Part shown: in pieces, positions 22,025-30,316 of the stretch
Layout of the letters: each line of letters starts with the position of its first letter
Numbering within the stretch: position 1 is the first letter of the stretch
Origin: a virus
DNA length: 53,992 nucleotides
Reading direction: 5' to 3' (one strand)
IMG/VR virus record: IMGVR_UViG_3300045107_000078
Location: 1-53,992 of that record
Notes under the pieces: generated by a model
Seen by the model: only the letters and a program-made list of their open reading frames with translations
The model's database searches: none
Told to the model about the DNA's origin: nothing
Position numbers and translations under genes: made by a program

Positions 22025-22036
22025 CGGAGTTGTGGC

Positions 22037-23707
22037 ATGGTTGGCAATGTTGGTCGAGGAGTTACTGCCACACAAGACGACCGGAGCGCATCTACTCAAA
22101 TCCCCTTCGATAAGGGCCAAGTACCAGCAGACTTCCCCATTGCTGCATGGACCGAACAGAGTGAGCGTTACCAAGAATACCTGCGTTGGCACAGCGGCGC
22201 CGCTCTTGCTGAGAGCAAGTTCACGGACGAGAACGGCGACCCGTTGCTGAAGTACCCACTGCATGTCAATTCAGTGCGCAATTTTGCGCGTAAGCTAGGT
22301 GGCCTGCTGATGGGTGAGGCTTCGGATAGCCCGACGCCCCTGGTCAAATGCCTTGCCAAGCCCAAACAGCCATTGACCGGTGACACGCTCAGCGAGGATG
22401 ACCAGAAGCTGGCAAAGCTGGTCGAGAACGTGGTCAATGAGGTATGGAACGCTAGTTCAGGCCGCGCAATCCAGATGGAAAGCGCCATCATGTCGCAGCC
22501 ACTCGGCGGTTCTGTCTTCAAGGTTGAGTACGTCCCAAAGGACCTCGACCTGGTTATCCCGATTCGCATACGTTACATCCGGCCTGATTATTTCCTGCCG
22601 GTATGGGGCACAGACGATTGGGACCTCGAAGGCGCGTGGCTGATTTACAACATCTCGGCACAGACAGCCGCATCGGATTTCGGCGTCGATACGAAGGGCA
22701 ACAATACCGGAATCTACCTGTACGTGGAGCACTGGACGAAGAAAAGCTACACGGTCACGGTGAATGGCAAGCCGGTCATTGAGAGGATTAGGGACATCAA
22801 CCCTCTCACTGGCACAGAGCAAGTCATTGAGGTTGAGATGAAGGATGTGCCCAACATCTTCGGGTTCGTGCCTTTCGTCTACGTCCCTCGCTACCGTGAA
22901 GGGACGCGGCTGGGGCCGTCTGTCGTCGATGACATCACTGGCCTGCTGACGGAATACAACAGCCGTCTGGCAGACACCGGCGATGCGATGCTCAAGGCAG
23001 TGGACCGTCACCGGTTCATGTCCAATGTGTATATAGACCCCCAGGAGCGAGAAATCGCCCCTGGCTTAAATGTCATTGACCTGGGCCAGACCCCGCCAAT
23101 GAGCAAGGACGCACCGGCCATCAAGACCGAGGAAGCCCCTGCCCTATCGGACGCGCTGGTGAACTGGCCCAATAACATCTGGAATCAGCTGCTGCGCGAA
23201 GCCAGCCTTGGCCCCATCGCTTTCGGTGAGGATGAAGGTTCGCAGCGCAGCGCCCTGACACTCGCTTTCCGCATGTGGCCTGCCACCGTTAACACGCGCA
23301 TGCAGCGCACGTTTTGGGGCGAGGGATTCAACCGCGTGAACTGGATGATTTTGAGAATGCTCATCAAACGTCCAGTCGAGGGAATCAACATCCCTCCGGA
23401 TGTCAAGAAGCGGCTGGAGTTGGCCCCCGATTGGGCGCCTCAAATCCCGCGTGACCGTGAGCAATTGGTCAATGAGGTCACGCTGCGGCTTCAGTCCGGC
23501 TCAATGTCCTTGGAAACGGCGTTGGAACAATACGGCGACGTGCGCAATACGGACGAGGAGATCAAGCGTATCAAGGACTTTATGGAGTTCAAAGCAAGTT
23601 TACAGTCTGCTGGTCAGACTGACAAACCTGGCACCACCCTCGGCAGTGGCGCACCAACCAAAATTCAGGCCCCTGTTGCCGACAGCGGCCTCAGCGAAAA
23701 GCAGTAG
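22037..23707 (+). CDS. Portal protein, 556 aa
   Basis: The dodecameric ring at one capsid vertex through which DNA passes and to which the tail joins. Length, gene order (terminase, then scaffold and capsid downstream) and a family-like core (FVPFVYVPRYREGTRLGPSVVDD followed by a helical LLTEYNSRLADTGD stretch) support the call. C-terminal ~80 residues are charged and likely flexible. ATG follows GGAG; a perfect palindrome lies 13 bp upstream. Confidence 0.88.
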   Translation: MVGNVGRGVTATQDDRSASTQIPFDKGQVPADFPIAAWTEQSERYQEYLRWHSGAALAESKFTDENGDPLLKYPLHVNSVRNFARKLGGLLMGEASDSPTPLVKCLAKPKQPLTGDTLSEDDQKLAKLVENVVNEVWNASSGRAIQMESAIMSQPLGGSVFKVEYVPKDLDLVIPIRIRYIRPDYFLPVWGTDDWDLEGAWLIYNISAQTAASDFGVDTKGNNTGIYLYVEHWTKKSYTVTVNGKPVIERIRDINPLTGTEQVIEVEMKDVPNIFGFVPFVYVPRYREGTRLGPSVVDDITGLLTEYNSRLADTGDAMLKAVDRHRFMSNVYIDPQEREIAPGLNVIDLGQTPPMSKDAPAIKTEEAPALSDALVNWPNNIWNQLLREASLGPIAFGEDEGSQRSALTLAFRMWPATVNTRMQRTFWGEGFNRVNWMILRMLIKRPVEGINIPPDVKKRLELAPDWAPQIPRDREQLVNEVTLRLQSGSMSLETALEQYGDVRNTDEEIKRIKDFMEFKASLQSAGQTDKPGTTLGSGAPTKIQAPVADSGLSEKQ

Positions 23708-23719
23708 GAGTAAAAACAA

Positions 23720-24394
23720 ATGGACCCCGTACAGCAAGCGGCAGGCAGTCAGACAGCAGGTGGCAACACCCCTGTTACGACCCCTTCCACTCCTGGACAA
23801 CTGGTGGACCTCAATGCACTGTTGGCCGAACGCGACCAATGGAAGCAGAAGGCAGAGCAGCTGGAAAGCCGTTACAACGGCCAGCAGAGCGCCCTGACCA
23901 CCGCCACCAACGAGAAGAAGGCGGCTCAACTGAAGGCTGCGGAATTGCAGTCGCAGTATGAACTCTTCCAGGCCGAAGCGACCAACAACAAAACTTCGTG
24001 GGAGCAGGAGAGAGCAACCCTCACCCAGCAGGTTCAGCAGCTGACCGGTCAGGTGGAGAAGTTCCAGAAGCAGACGGCGGTTCGCACTGCCATCGGCCAG
24101 ACTTCCCCCGAACTGGTGAAGCTGTACGACGATGGGCTGATGCCTGGAGTCGAGACGCTGGAAGGCGATGCCCTCACTGGCTATCTCACCAAGTTCAAGT
24201 CAACGCTGGACGCCATGCGTGGCAATGCCGTTGTCCAGCAGGTTCAGGGCACTACGCCCACTCAACCGCCTGCCCAGCAGGGTGCCGCCATGACGGTTGA
24301 AGAGATGGCGAAGAAGTTGCTGACGATGGACCCGTACTCGAAGGAGTACGCGAACCTACAGGCGGCGATGTTCGAGGCGGCGGCTAAGAAATAA
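23720..24394 (+). CDS. Scaffolding protein, 224 aa
   Basis: Directs capsid assembly from inside the prohead. It has a disordered Gln/Thr/Pro-rich start, a long coiled coil (residues about 30-120, ERDQWKQKAEQLESRY onward), a Pro/Gln linker and a short C-terminal helical motif that probably binds the capsid protein. Position between portal and capsid fits. It starts 13 bp after the portal stop with GGAG upstream. Confidence 0.85.
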   Translation: MDPVQQAAGSQTAGGNTPVTTPSTPGQLVDLNALLAERDQWKQKAEQLESRYNGQQSALTTATNEKKAAQLKAAELQSQYELFQAEATNNKTSWEQERATLTQQVQQLTGQVEKFQKQTAVRTAIGQTSPELVKLYDDGLMPGVETLEGDALTGYLTKFKSTLDAMRGNAVVQQVQGTTPTQPPAQQGAAMTVEEMAKKLLTMDPYSKEYANLQAAMFEAAAKK

Positions 24395-24396
24395 CG

Positions 24397-24408
24397 AGAA
24401 CCGGTTCT
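24397..24408. promoter_or_regulatory. Palindromic operator AGAACCGGTTCT
   Basis: Perfect copy 2 bp after the scaffold stop, 66 bp upstream of the capsid gene. Confidence 0.85.
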
Positions 24409-24453
24409 GTGTTGTGCTGACAGCCTGGGGAATTCGCCCCACCACAGAGGCCG
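24408..24453 (+). other. Possible leader hairpin of the capsid gene
   Basis: TCTGTG near 24406 and CACAGA near 24447 can pair around an inner TGGGG/CCCCA stem. It lies between the palindrome and the capsid ribosome binding site. It might stabilise the abundant capsid mRNA; weak evidence. Confidence 0.35.
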
Positions 24454-24474
24454 GACTAACAACGGAGGAACAAC

Positions 24475-25839
24475 ATGGCTGTTGGCGATTTCGACAATTT
24501 CTACCCCATTAACCCTTGGGCTAATGTGGCGACAAACCAGCGCGACCTCTTCAATGCGGTCCTGCTGAGCGACTTCTACCGGAAGCACGTCATCTACAAC
24601 CGGTTCGTCACGACCCAAATCAATTTGGGCGACGTGCGGGCCAAGAACATGACGCTGACGAAACTCATCGCGCCGCATGCCAACTTTAACCAGACTGGCC
24701 TGCGCCAAATCTGGTTGCCGTCGAGCTACATCGACAGCGCGGCCCGCGATGTGACGTTCGCCCGTTACAGCGGCAAACTCTCGCTCAACGAGTACGACGA
24801 CATGGTGACGTACTGGCAGTCCAATGGCGCCTTCGGCCTCAAGCCGATCATCAATGGCGCAACTGGCCCGCAGATGGTCGCGGTCTTCGAGCGCGTGGCC
24901 CGCAACACCTTCCTCTCGAACTCGTTCAAGATGATGGGCGCTGGCGGCACGGCCACTGGCTTCAACCAGATCACCTCGCTGGATACCATGTCTTCGGACC
25001 TCATTGAGGACATCCACCTGGGCATGGCGGAACGCGGCGTCCCGTATGCGGACAACCTGGACGGACGGCATGGGAACATCCCCTGCATCACCACCCCAGG
25101 TATCGTCCAGACCATCCGGAAGCAGGCTGGCCCTGGCGACTGGATTGACGCCCACCGGTATGCCGACCAAGGCGCTCTCATCAATGGTCTCGTTGGCAGC
25201 TGGCGCGGTGTGGACTTCTACCAGACCAATGACGCCTGCCTGTACAACTGCGGCACGATCTACAAGCAGGTGAACATCACCGGCCAGATTCACCAGGGCG
25301 ACGGTTCGCCGGACCCGACCGTGACGCTGGTTGACAGTGTGTTCAAGGTGGGTCAGACCAGCGGCGTGACCCACTACGTCCAGACCGCAGGCTTCAGCGT
25401 GGGCGACTTCAAGGTGAACGACTACGTGACCATTCACGTTGGCCGCACCAACGCCAACGGCGTCACGAACGGTGTGGACTACACCGATGGTAAGGCGCAC
25501 AACCGCCGCATCGTCGCTGTGGACCAGCCGAACGGTCGCATTGCGCTCGACCAGCCGATTCTCGAAGACTTCACGACCGACCTGGGCAGCGGCGTCTACG
25601 GCTACGTCACCAAGGGTCGCCACATCCACACGGCCACCTTCGTTGGCGGCAGTGACGGCGTGGTGCAGGGTGTCGGTCGCCCGCCGCGTGTTCACACGCC
25701 CAAGCCGATTGACGACACCGAGAGCATCTACCGCGTGGCGTGGGATGCCTACCTGGGCTACAACCTGTTTGAGCCGGCGGTGTTCGAAGTCTTCATTGGT
25801 GCTGGCCCGAACCGCATGAAGGGGCCGACGGTCCGATAA
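24475..25839 (+). CDS. Major capsid protein, 454 aa
   Basis: Forms the icosahedral shell. Size, location after portal and scaffold, and sequence character (an N-terminal helical arm; GKLSLNEYDDMVTYW; an alternating strand/helix core; many Gly turns) fit an HK97-fold capsid protein of the large-insert type. A beta-rich insertion (about 265-400, with DYVTIHVGRTNANG) may form a surface domain. GGAGG at good spacing. The gene is GC-rich with strongly biased codons, consistent with high expression. Confidence 0.85.
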   Translation: MAVGDFDNFYPINPWANVATNQRDLFNAVLLSDFYRKHVIYNRFVTTQINLGDVRAKNMTLTKLIAPHANFNQTGLRQIWLPSSYIDSAARDVTFARYSGKLSLNEYDDMVTYWQSNGAFGLKPIINGATGPQMVAVFERVARNTFLSNSFKMMGAGGTATGFNQITSLDTMSSDLIEDIHLGMAERGVPYADNLDGRHGNIPCITTPGIVQTIRKQAGPGDWIDAHRYADQGALINGLVGSWRGVDFYQTNDACLYNCGTIYKQVNITGQIHQGDGSPDPTVTLVDSVFKVGQTSGVTHYVQTAGFSVGDFKVNDYVTIHVGRTNANGVTNGVDYTDGKAHNRRIVAVDQPNGRIALDQPILEDFTTDLGSGVYGYVTKGRHIHTATFVGGSDGVVQGVGRPPRVHTPKPIDDTESIYRVAWDAYLGYNLFEPAVFEVFIGAGPNRMKGPTVR

Positions 25840-25850
25840 GGGGTGCTGCG

Positions 25851-26522
25851 ATGGCGATTACTTGGGGTGAGTTCAGGACACAGATACGGCGGTCCATCCT
25901 ACGGGATGATGACACCAAGCAGAAGTGGAGCAATGACCTGCTGCGGGACTGCGTGGGGTTCGCTCTCGATGCCTTTTGCGCTCATACGGCGCAGGCGACG
26001 GCGACCTCGTACACGCCCGCTGATGGGACGGATGCCTTCACGCTTCCGGATAACGTGTATGCGTCTCTGGAGGATTCTGCGCTGGTTTTCATTGAGGGGG
26101 CGACCTCTCAGCCGCAGTACCTGTTGCCAGTCTTCCTCACCCCAGGCGTCTCCACCAAGACGGTGGGCGGGTTCTACGTGTGGCCGCGCCAGGCACTCAA
26201 TCTGACGCAGCCGCTGTCGAACGGGGAGGTTCTGAAGGTCTTCTACTACGCCTACTACAACCATCCGGTGGCCGACAGTGACCTGATCGACCTGCCCTCC
26301 TGGGGCTACACGGCAGTGGCTTATCTCACTGCTTCCTACGCGCTGTCCAATCGGGCCTCGCAGGAAGCCATGCTCTCGCAGTATGACACCAAGAAGGACA
26401 GTGGGACGCCCGACACACTCGCTGTGAAAACCATTCAGGAGTGGTATCTGAAGACATACGAGACGGAACTGTCGCGCCACCCGCGCCAGCAGCGCGTGGG
26501 ACCGAATCGAGGCAAGAAGTAA
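25851..26522 (+). CDS. Head-tail adaptor-like protein, 223 aa
   Basis: Probable connector that binds below the portal. It is helical at both ends, with a central strand region (TSYTPADGTDAFTLPDN), matching the pattern of adaptor proteins that follow the capsid gene. Starts 11 bp after the capsid stop. Assignment rests on position and general character. Confidence 0.65.
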   Translation: MAITWGEFRTQIRRSILRDDDTKQKWSNDLLRDCVGFALDAFCAHTAQATATSYTPADGTDAFTLPDNVYASLEDSALVFIEGATSQPQYLLPVFLTPGVSTKTVGGFYVWPRQALNLTQPLSNGEVLKVFYYAYYNHPVADSDLIDLPSWGYTAVAYLTASYALSNRASQEAMLSQYDTKKDSGTPDTLAVKTIQEWYLKTYETELSRHPRQQRVGPNRGKK

Positions 26523-27032
26523 ATGGATACCAGCATCCTCAACCTCCTGGCTGAACTCCAGCGCTCGACGCTGGAGACAGCCCTGCTGACCAATATCAGT
26601 GACGAGACCAAATTGGGTATCGTCACCATCGGCCTCTGGCAGGATGACCCGCTGATGCGCGTCACTGTCAGAACCGGTAATGAGGAATGGCGGCATGAGC
26701 GGAATACAGGGGAGAACGACCTCTACCCTACCCCTGTCGGTGAGATTGGCAGTCCCTATGGGACAGGCTGGTGGCGGCGGCGGTTTGTCGTCGAGATCGT
26801 CCTCTTTCTGCCGGAAGGCACGGAGCAGGACGCGGCGCGGCAGGTTGCCAATGTCATTCTCTCAAGGGCGGAGAGGACGCTGGAGACCATCGACGTTTCG
26901 ACCATGACAGATGACTTCGGAGAGACAGCGCACAAGCTGATGGTTGCCGACAGCTTCCTCGAAGAGAGCGGCGGCGAGAGTCAGCGTATCTGGCGCGGGC
27001 AAATCCGCACTGAAGCAGTGACATTGAGGTGA
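26523..27032 (+). CDS. Head-tail joining or tail terminator protein, 169 aa
   Basis: Mixed alpha/beta protein with a strand pair (RRFVVEIVLFLPEG) and a helix (AARQVANVILSRAERTLE), as in tail-completion proteins (tail terminator type). Starts directly after the previous TAA. Called from position and fold pattern. Confidence 0.6.
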   Translation: MDTSILNLLAELQRSTLETALLTNISDETKLGIVTIGLWQDDPLMRVTVRTGNEEWRHERNTGENDLYPTPVGEIGSPYGTGWWRRRFVVEIVLFLPEGTEQDAARQVANVILSRAERTLETIDVSTMTDDFGETAHKLMVADSFLEESGGESQRIWRGQIRTEAVTLR

Positions 27033-27033
27033 T

Positions 27034-28125
27034 ATGCCAAACGTAGCAGTTCTATACAGCGGGAAGCCTCGCACACCTGGGGCCTGTGAAATCTACAGGG
27101 GGAACATGCCCCTGCACTTCCTGGGCAAGGCGAAGGGCTGGGGAACGCATTGGGGCTTTCTGGCCGATGCAGTAGCGATGTTCCTGGAGAACGAAGACGC
27201 GCTCGACCAGTTCTTGCACTCAACTGACCTTCTCGTGCTGCCTCGGTTCTATGTGCTCAATGAGCATCGCAAGGCAGCAGAAGGGTTTATCAACTCCATT
27301 CGGGCTTTCGGAATCCATGTCGTTTACGAGGTGGACGACGATTACACGAATGAGCATAAGAAGGTCATTGAGGGTGATGCAATCTCAGTGGCGGGATTAG
27401 CCGACGCGGTGACAGTGACGACGCCGTATCTGGCGGAGACCATGCACAAGCGTACTGGCCTGCCAACCTATGTGCTGCCCAACATGCTGGACCCACAGCT
27501 GTGGCGAAATGGCACCATCACCAGAAAAGCTGGGCCGGACATGACCATCATTGGTCTGACCGGTTCCTTTACGCACTATGAAGACTGGAAGGTTCTCAAG
27601 GACGTTCTCCCAGCGGTGCTGGAGAAGCACCCGAACTCCCGCCTGGTGGTCGCAGGCTTCACGCCAGACTACCTCGAAGGACTGCCGCAGACCGAGTATT
27701 TCGCAGGGTTCGCCTACCCCGCGTACTCACAGTTCATCCGCCAGTGCGACATCATCCTGGCGCCGGTTGACCCCGCCGATGGCTTCAATATGGGGAAGTC
27801 CCCTATCAAGGCCGTCGAGGGAATGGGCGCTACGCGCTTGGTCGAGAACCGGTTCGCTGGCGCTGCGGTTGTGGCGACTGACAACCCCATTTACAGGCTG
27901 GCGGTCCGCAATGAGCAGAATGGGCTGCTGGTGGAATACACGCCAGACGCTTGGTTCAATGCTCTGGACCGGCTGCTGACCGACCATGAGTACCGACATC
28001 GGTTGCAGTTCGCGGCCCATCGGTCAGCCTGGAAGGATTGGGACATCAGCCGCCACTGGACAAAGTGGGCGAAAGCCTATCGTGACATTTTGAAATTGCC
28101 CATTCGGACTAAGGAGATAGCATAA
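27034..28125 (+). CDS. Glycosyltransferase (GT-B, GT4-like), 363 aa
   Basis: A GT-B glycosyltransferase. The N-terminal half contains DLLVLPRF and VVYEVDDDYTNE; the C-terminal half has IGLTGSFTHYEDW, RLVVAGFT and the donor-binding motif FNMGKSPIKAVEGMGA, then PIYRLAVRNEQNGLLVE, the usual order in GT4. It transfers a sugar from a nucleotide-sugar donor; the acceptor is unknown. It sits inside the virion gene block between tail terminator and tail tube, suggesting that virion proteins may be glycosylated. It crosses a one-mismatch palindrome. Confidence 0.8.
   Translation: MPNVAVLYSGKPRTPGACEIYRGNMPLHFLGKAKGWGTHWGFLADAVAMFLENEDALDQFLHSTDLLVLPRFYVLNEHRKAAEGFINSIRAFGIHVVYEVDDDYTNEHKKVIEGDAISVAGLADAVTVTTPYLAETMHKRTGLPTYVLPNMLDPQLWRNGTITRKAGPDMTIIGLTGSFTHYEDWKVLKDVLPAVLEKHPNSRLVVAGFTPDYLEGLPQTEYFAGFAYPAYSQFIRQCDIILAPVDPADGFNMGKSPIKAVEGMGATRLVENRFAGAAVVATDNPIYRLAVRNEQNGLLVEYTPDAWFNALDRLLTDHEYRHRLQFAAHRSAWKDWDISRHWTKWAKAYRDILKLPIRTKEIA
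27845..27856. promoter_or_regulatory. Palindrome copy, one mismatch (intragenic)
   Basis: AGAACCGGTTCG inside the GT4-like gene. Confidence 0.4.
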
Positions 28126-28126
28126 C

Positions 28127-29224
28127 ATGACAGTTTCCGCGATGGGGGGTAGTGTTGGTATCTCCCCGCAGGGTTCTGGCAAAATCGGTTCTGGCGCGTT
28201 CAACCCCGCCAGTTTCAGCAATTGGCAGCGTTTTCTGGCGACGGACATTGACATCAGCCCGCGTGAGCAGATGCAGCCGCTCCCGCCGGAGGTGGGCAGT
28301 GACCTGACGCCACGCGACATGTACAAGACCATCGTGTTCGCCGCCGGCCAGGTGGACTTTATGCCTCGTGCGGACGGCATGTTCGGTCTGCTGGCCTACG
28401 CGCTGATGGGCCAGGTGTCGTCTGTGACCGGCAAGGACATGGACGGCAACACGGTCGCGGGTGTGAACACCCATCTGTTCTCGTTCAATCAGGGAGAGCG
28501 GCTGCCCTGGTTCTCGATGCGCAAGTACGTCCCTGGCGCGAATCCGCTGGCGGAATACGCGGGCGACTGCATCATGCAGAATCTGCGCATCGTCGTGCCG
28601 GCCACCGGCAAAATGCAGATGACGGCCAGCTTCCTGGGGCGTCTGCCGCTGGAAGACCCGACCGTTCCGAATCCGGACAATCTGGCGTGGGCGAACACCT
28701 ACAACCCCAGCGGCACCATTCCGGAATCGTGCTCGGCCACCATCTCGCTCGGTGCCGACGCGCCCAAAGTGCTGTCATGCACCATGAACATCTCGAATGG
28801 CACGACCCAGGCCGCGCAGGAAGCCATCGTTGGTTCCTACTACCTCGATGACATCATCGCGCTCCAGCGCTCGGTCTCCATCCAGGTGGTGGTGAAGTGG
28901 GAATCGCCCGACCTGTACCTCAAGGCTTTCGGCGGCGCGTCCAATGCGACCTCGTGGACGCCGAACCCGTACAAGACCAGCGGCGTTGGCCCGAATTGGG
29001 GCTTCAAGCTGATCGGCAAGGCGCCCTCGGTCATTGCCTCTGGTCGCAACTACGCCTTCGGTCTGCGGGCGCAGGATGTGGTCTGGTCTGCTGATGGCGG
29101 GCCGCAGCTTCAGGCTGGTAACATCGTGACCCAGCGCTTCAATGGCCTGGTCATCACCCCAGCGAGTGGCGTTTACGCCCAACTGCTGCTTCAGAACGCG
29201 ACTGCTGCCTACGCCTGGGCGTAA
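28127..29224 (+). CDS. Tail tube (major tail) protein, 365 aa
   Basis: Main structural protein of the non-contractile tail. It is strand-rich and Gly/Ala/Ser-rich throughout, with no catalytic motif, and lies between head-tail joining genes and tail chaperone genes, the standard position. It is larger than many tail tubes, so an extra surface domain is likely. Starts 1 bp after the GT stop with AAGGAG upstream. Confidence 0.8.
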   Translation: MTVSAMGGSVGISPQGSGKIGSGAFNPASFSNWQRFLATDIDISPREQMQPLPPEVGSDLTPRDMYKTIVFAAGQVDFMPRADGMFGLLAYALMGQVSSVTGKDMDGNTVAGVNTHLFSFNQGERLPWFSMRKYVPGANPLAEYAGDCIMQNLRIVVPATGKMQMTASFLGRLPLEDPTVPNPDNLAWANTYNPSGTIPESCSATISLGADAPKVLSCTMNISNGTTQAAQEAIVGSYYLDDIIALQRSVSIQVVVKWESPDLYLKAFGGASNATSWTPNPYKTSGVGPNWGFKLIGKAPSVIASGRNYAFGLRAQDVVWSADGGPQLQAGNIVTQRFNGLVITPASGVYAQLLLQNATAAYAWA

Positions 29225-29249
29225 GTGGTTAAAAACTGAATTAATGTGC

Positions 29250-29261
29250 AGAACCGGTTCT
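29250..29261. promoter_or_regulatory. Palindromic operator AGAACCGGTTCT
   Basis: Perfect copy over the -35/spacer of the tail chaperone promoter. Confidence 0.9.
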
Positions 29262-29270
29262 GACTTATGG

Positions 29271-29276
29271 TACAAT
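29271..29276 (+). promoter_or_regulatory. Extended -10 promoter overlapped by the palindrome
   Basis: TATGGTACAATG gives TGG-TACAAT. The perfect palindrome at 29250-29261 covers the -35 and spacer. The word CTTATGGTAnAATGT recurs at 39443-39455. Would drive the tail chaperone and tape measure genes. Confidence 0.6.
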
Positions 29277-29322
29277 GTAGGTCAGGACCGGTTTGCATTT
29301 GTCTATATAGGAGACACACAGA

Positions 29323-29751
29323 ATGAAGGTAACTTCCAAGCCCACCATGCAGGAATTCGAACTGACGACCGACCCTGATGGTGTGGCGAAAGTCGTGATT
29401 AAGCAGGCTACGTTCGCGCAGACTCGCTTTCGCAATGAACTGCTGTCCAAGCGCCGGTACATCACCGAGGACGAGATTGGCGGCAGGAGCGCGATGGAGC
29501 AGGACTGGAACGCCAGCGATGTGATGGCCCGCGACATCTTCCTTACCCTGGCTGATGCCAGCGGCTTCCCTGTCGATGACGGCGAAGAATTGTTCAAGTT
29601 CCGTGAAGGCAAAAACGGCTTGGGCGTACTGGACATGAATGAAATCACGTTCGGCGTAAAGCTGGGCCTGCTGCCCGATGAAGTCGTGGAAGAAATCCAC
29701 GATTGCGTCCTGCGCGTCAACCCTCAATGGGGCGCCGCTAAGGGGGAATAG
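29323..29751 (+). CDS. Tail assembly chaperone, unshifted product, 142 aa
   Basis: Equivalent of the lambda gpG-type chaperone that coats the tape measure during tail assembly. Position just before the tape measure, small size, and an overlapping frame that is opened by frameshifting identify it. Residues 1-60 are strand-rich; the C-terminal part is helical. ATG 29323 has AGGAGA upstream. Confidence 0.8.
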   Translation: MKVTSKPTMQEFELTTDPDGVAKVVIKQATFAQTRFRNELLSKRRYITEDEIGGRSAMEQDWNASDVMARDIFLTLADASGFPVDDGEELFKFREGKNGLGVLDMNEITFGVKLGLLPDEVVEEIHDCVLRVNPQWGAAKGE

Positions 29752-30089
29752 ACAGCCACCTCACCAACCTCAGAAACCATGTGGTGTGGTGGCTTGAGTT
29801 CGAGGCAGCAAGGGGCGGGAACGAACTGGAACATGAGGCGTTCCTTGCCCTCGCCATCGAAGCGGGATTCTATGAGCAACCGCCGCAACCCGAACCCCTC
29901 AGTCTATTGTACGAGTTGCGGCGCTTCGGCCTGACGTATTGGGAGGGAGCTTATGTAGACCAGCCAGAAATACTCATGTGGGAACTCAATACCTGCATTG
30001 ATGCGGAAGTCGAGGTTCGTAATCGACAGGTCGCTCAACTGAAAGCGCAGGAGGAGTTCCTACAGTCCTTGAAGAAGGGGGACGGATGA
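29323..30089 (+). CDS. Tail assembly chaperone, -1 frameshift fusion, ~255 aa
   Basis: The second frame (-1) is open from 29742 to 30089 and encodes about 114 residues (IDSHLTNLRNHVVWWLEFEA at its start). It has no ribosome binding site near its only GTG (29781). The -1 frame has a TAA at 29739-29741 and the 0 frame a TAG at 29749-29751, so the slip must occur within AAGGGGGAATAG. Slipping on G-GGG-GAA gives GGG-GGA. This matches the gpG-gpGT mechanism. Confidence 0.8.
29740..29751 (+). promoter_or_regulatory. Programmed -1 frameshift site
   Basis: AAGGGGGAATAG, bounded by a -1-frame stop just before it and the 0-frame stop within it. The P-site Gly tRNA can re-pair perfectly; the A-site Glu tRNA re-pairs with one G-U pair. 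No clear downstream pseudoknot was identified. Confidence 0.7.
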
Positions 30090-30316
30090 ACGAGATACAG
30101 CGGGCGCGACGGAATGCGCATCTGGCCGCGAACGCAAACAATCCCAAGGCCCTGGCCGAACTCTACGAGGCGGAAAAGCGACACAGCGATGCAAGCTGGG
30201 CGCGAACCAGGGCACAGAATGAAGAGAAGAACCGCTTACCGTCCCCCGACCCTTCCTGTGTAGGGCGCGGGATTGTTGCATTACAGGCCCTGAAGGAGTT
30301 TGATTATGGCGAATAG
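30086..30316 (+). CDS. Hypothetical protein, 76 aa
   Basis: Small basic, helical protein between chaperone and tape measure. The ATG overlaps the fusion stop (ATGA) and its end overlaps the tape measure start by 11 bp. The first 50 residues are an Ala/Arg-rich helix (ARRNAHLAANANNPKALAEL). Possibly a tail assembly accessory. Confidence 0.6.
   Translation: MNEIQRARRNAHLAANANNPKALAELYEAEKRHSDASWARTRAQNEEKNRLPSPDPSCVGRGIVALQALKEFDYGE

Noticed and set aside
24589-24602. ACAACCGGTTCG, TGAACCGGTTCC (near 53483), AGAACCGGTAAT (near 26668) and ATAACTGGTTCT (50629) as extra palindrome copies
   Set aside because: Each has two mismatches; apart from 50629 all lie deep inside coding regions, so chance is likely.
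24262-25695. Long minus-strand open frame opposite the capsid gene
   Set aside because: Shadow frame caused by strong GC3 bias; no ribosome binding site or motif.
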